A program made the position numbers and the translations under genes. Shown piece after piece: positions 16,282-17,053 of a stretch of DNA of 17,053 bases. Source of the DNA: Pavlovales sp. CCMP2436 (lineage: Eukaryota; Haptophyta; Pavlovophyceae; Pavlovales); assembly GCA_026770615.1 (NCBI GenBank), contig MU631730.1, forward strand, positions 39,905-56,957, written 5' to 3'. Each line of letters opens with the position of its first letter. Position 1 is the stretch's first letter. The notes beneath the pieces are model-generated. The model searched no databases and had not been told where the DNA came from. It saw only the letters and a program-made list of their open reading frames with translations.

Positions 16282-16640
16282 GTCGTTAACAGCACAAACT
16301 CTTTTAACAGGGTCGAGTACTGTATATACCTACACTATACTGTACATAGCACATTTTCTATTCACCACGTTAGTTTTGGTGCTAGGTGGTCATCCTTTGG
16401 TTAAGTCGGTTTGGCACCGCATCTCCCTTCCCGGCGTTTGGTTGAGCGCCGGGGAGGCGATTGCAAGACTTCGGACTGAATAGTATTATAATATTAATAA
16501 TCGTTTTTTTATTGCATCTCTACTAGACTCTAGGCGCCGTACCAGGCGAGCTGTGCTCATCATTGTTGTACAACTAGGATGGTCCACAGTCACTCTGTAT
16601 GATAAATCTAATATTATAATTACAGATAGCTCAAGCTGGG
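16282..16640. other. Downstream flank of the PsbP-like gene
   Basis: AT-rich with TATA-like runs and no gene. It should contain the 3' UTR; no canonical AATAAA is close to the stop. A TATTATAATATTAATAA run lies at 16483-16500. Confidence 0.4.
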
Positions 16641-16661
16641 TTATAGGTTCTTGTTTTATTC

Positions 16662-17033
16662 ATGAAGGAGGATTCGGGCTGGTGGTGTTTCATATGGTTC
16701 TATGTTATACAATGAAGGGGGATTCGGGCTAGCGGAGTTCAATATTTTATACTTCTGATATGGATTCAAGCTGGCGTCTGACTATTCTGAATGCTGTGCT
16801 GGTCTGAGCGCTGCGTCGCCCATTGCCTGCTGCGTGCCTTAGTCGGCTGCGCTGGCTTGGGCGCCACATATTAATGAAGGGGGGTTCGGGCTGGCGGAGT
16901 TTCAAGTTCAAGTAAAGCTGATCTTAGCGCTCCGACGCAGGTTCTATATATTAATGTAGGGGGGTTCGGGCTGGCGGTACGTTTCAAGTTCAAGTCAGGC
17001 TGATCTAAGCGCTCTGACGCAGGCTCCTACGCG
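16662..17033. repeat. Degenerate array of a ~80-bp repeat with core TTCGGGCTGGCGG
   Basis: Units start ATGAAGG or ATGTAGG, then GGATTCGGGCT or GGGTTCGGGCTGGCGG, at 16662, 16712, 16873 and 16953. The last two units are long (about 80 bases) and share TTTCAAGTTCAAGT, GCTGATCT and GCGCTCYGACGCAGG. Weaker copies (GATTCAAGCTGGCG near 16763) lie between. The array seems to run on past the right edge. Confidence 0.8.
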
Positions 17034-17053
17034 CTACGCCGAAGTGGGGAGCT

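Noticed and set aside
16662..17033. CRISPR-like array
   Set aside because: Repeat spacing is irregular, units are degenerate, and the setting is eukaryotic.

Overview
The window looks like nuclear DNA of a photosynthetic eukaryote with a secondary plastid. A haptophyte or similar microalga is my best guess, not a proof. Three things support this: GC-rich exons (third codon positions mostly G or C) broken by short AT- or pyrimidine-rich introns; a PsbP-type protein with a signal peptide, transit region and twin-arginine lumen signal; and dense short inverted-repeat elements between genes. At least one intron appears to be GC-AG.

Layout. (1) ~91-4395, plus strand: the C-terminal ~975 residues of a very large RNF213/mysterin-like E3 ubiquitin ligase, entering from the left edge, with an RZ-type zinc finger split across two exons. 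(2) 4396-5870: no confident gene; an imperfect ~170 bp tandem duplication. (3) 5871-6923, plus: an intronless secretory-pathway sulfotransferase. (4) 6924-10105: gene-poor, with palindromes, TA-flanked MITE-like elements, a GC-rich 9-mer tandem repeat and exon-like scraps. (5) 10106-11367, minus: a four-exon coiled-coil protein with an N-terminal targeting sequence; exon 1 needs a one-base frame correction. (6) 11368-12012: T-rich, with a small terminal-inverted-repeat element. (7) 12013-12945, minus: a capsid-like reading frame resembling those of small circular ssDNA (CRESS-type) viruses, with an Arg/Lys-rich N-terminus that lacks a start codon; its upstream edge coincides with a repeat whose second copy lies at 14454. 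(8) 12949-14613: gene fragments and hairpins. (9) 14614-15436, minus: a two-exon protein with one clear and one probable ubiquitin-like domain. (10) 15565-16281, plus: a PsbP-domain thylakoid lumen protein, divergent from the previous gene across 128 bp. (11) 16282-17053: a degenerate ~80 bp repeat array.

The genes do not form one pathway. Two of them (RNF213-like ligase and ubiquitin-like protein) fall in the ubiquitin world, but they are ~10 kb apart and I see no evidence of a functional link. The most unusual items are the capsid-like insertion, the algal RNF213-like protein, and the unrecognised coiled-coil and ubiquitin-like proteins.
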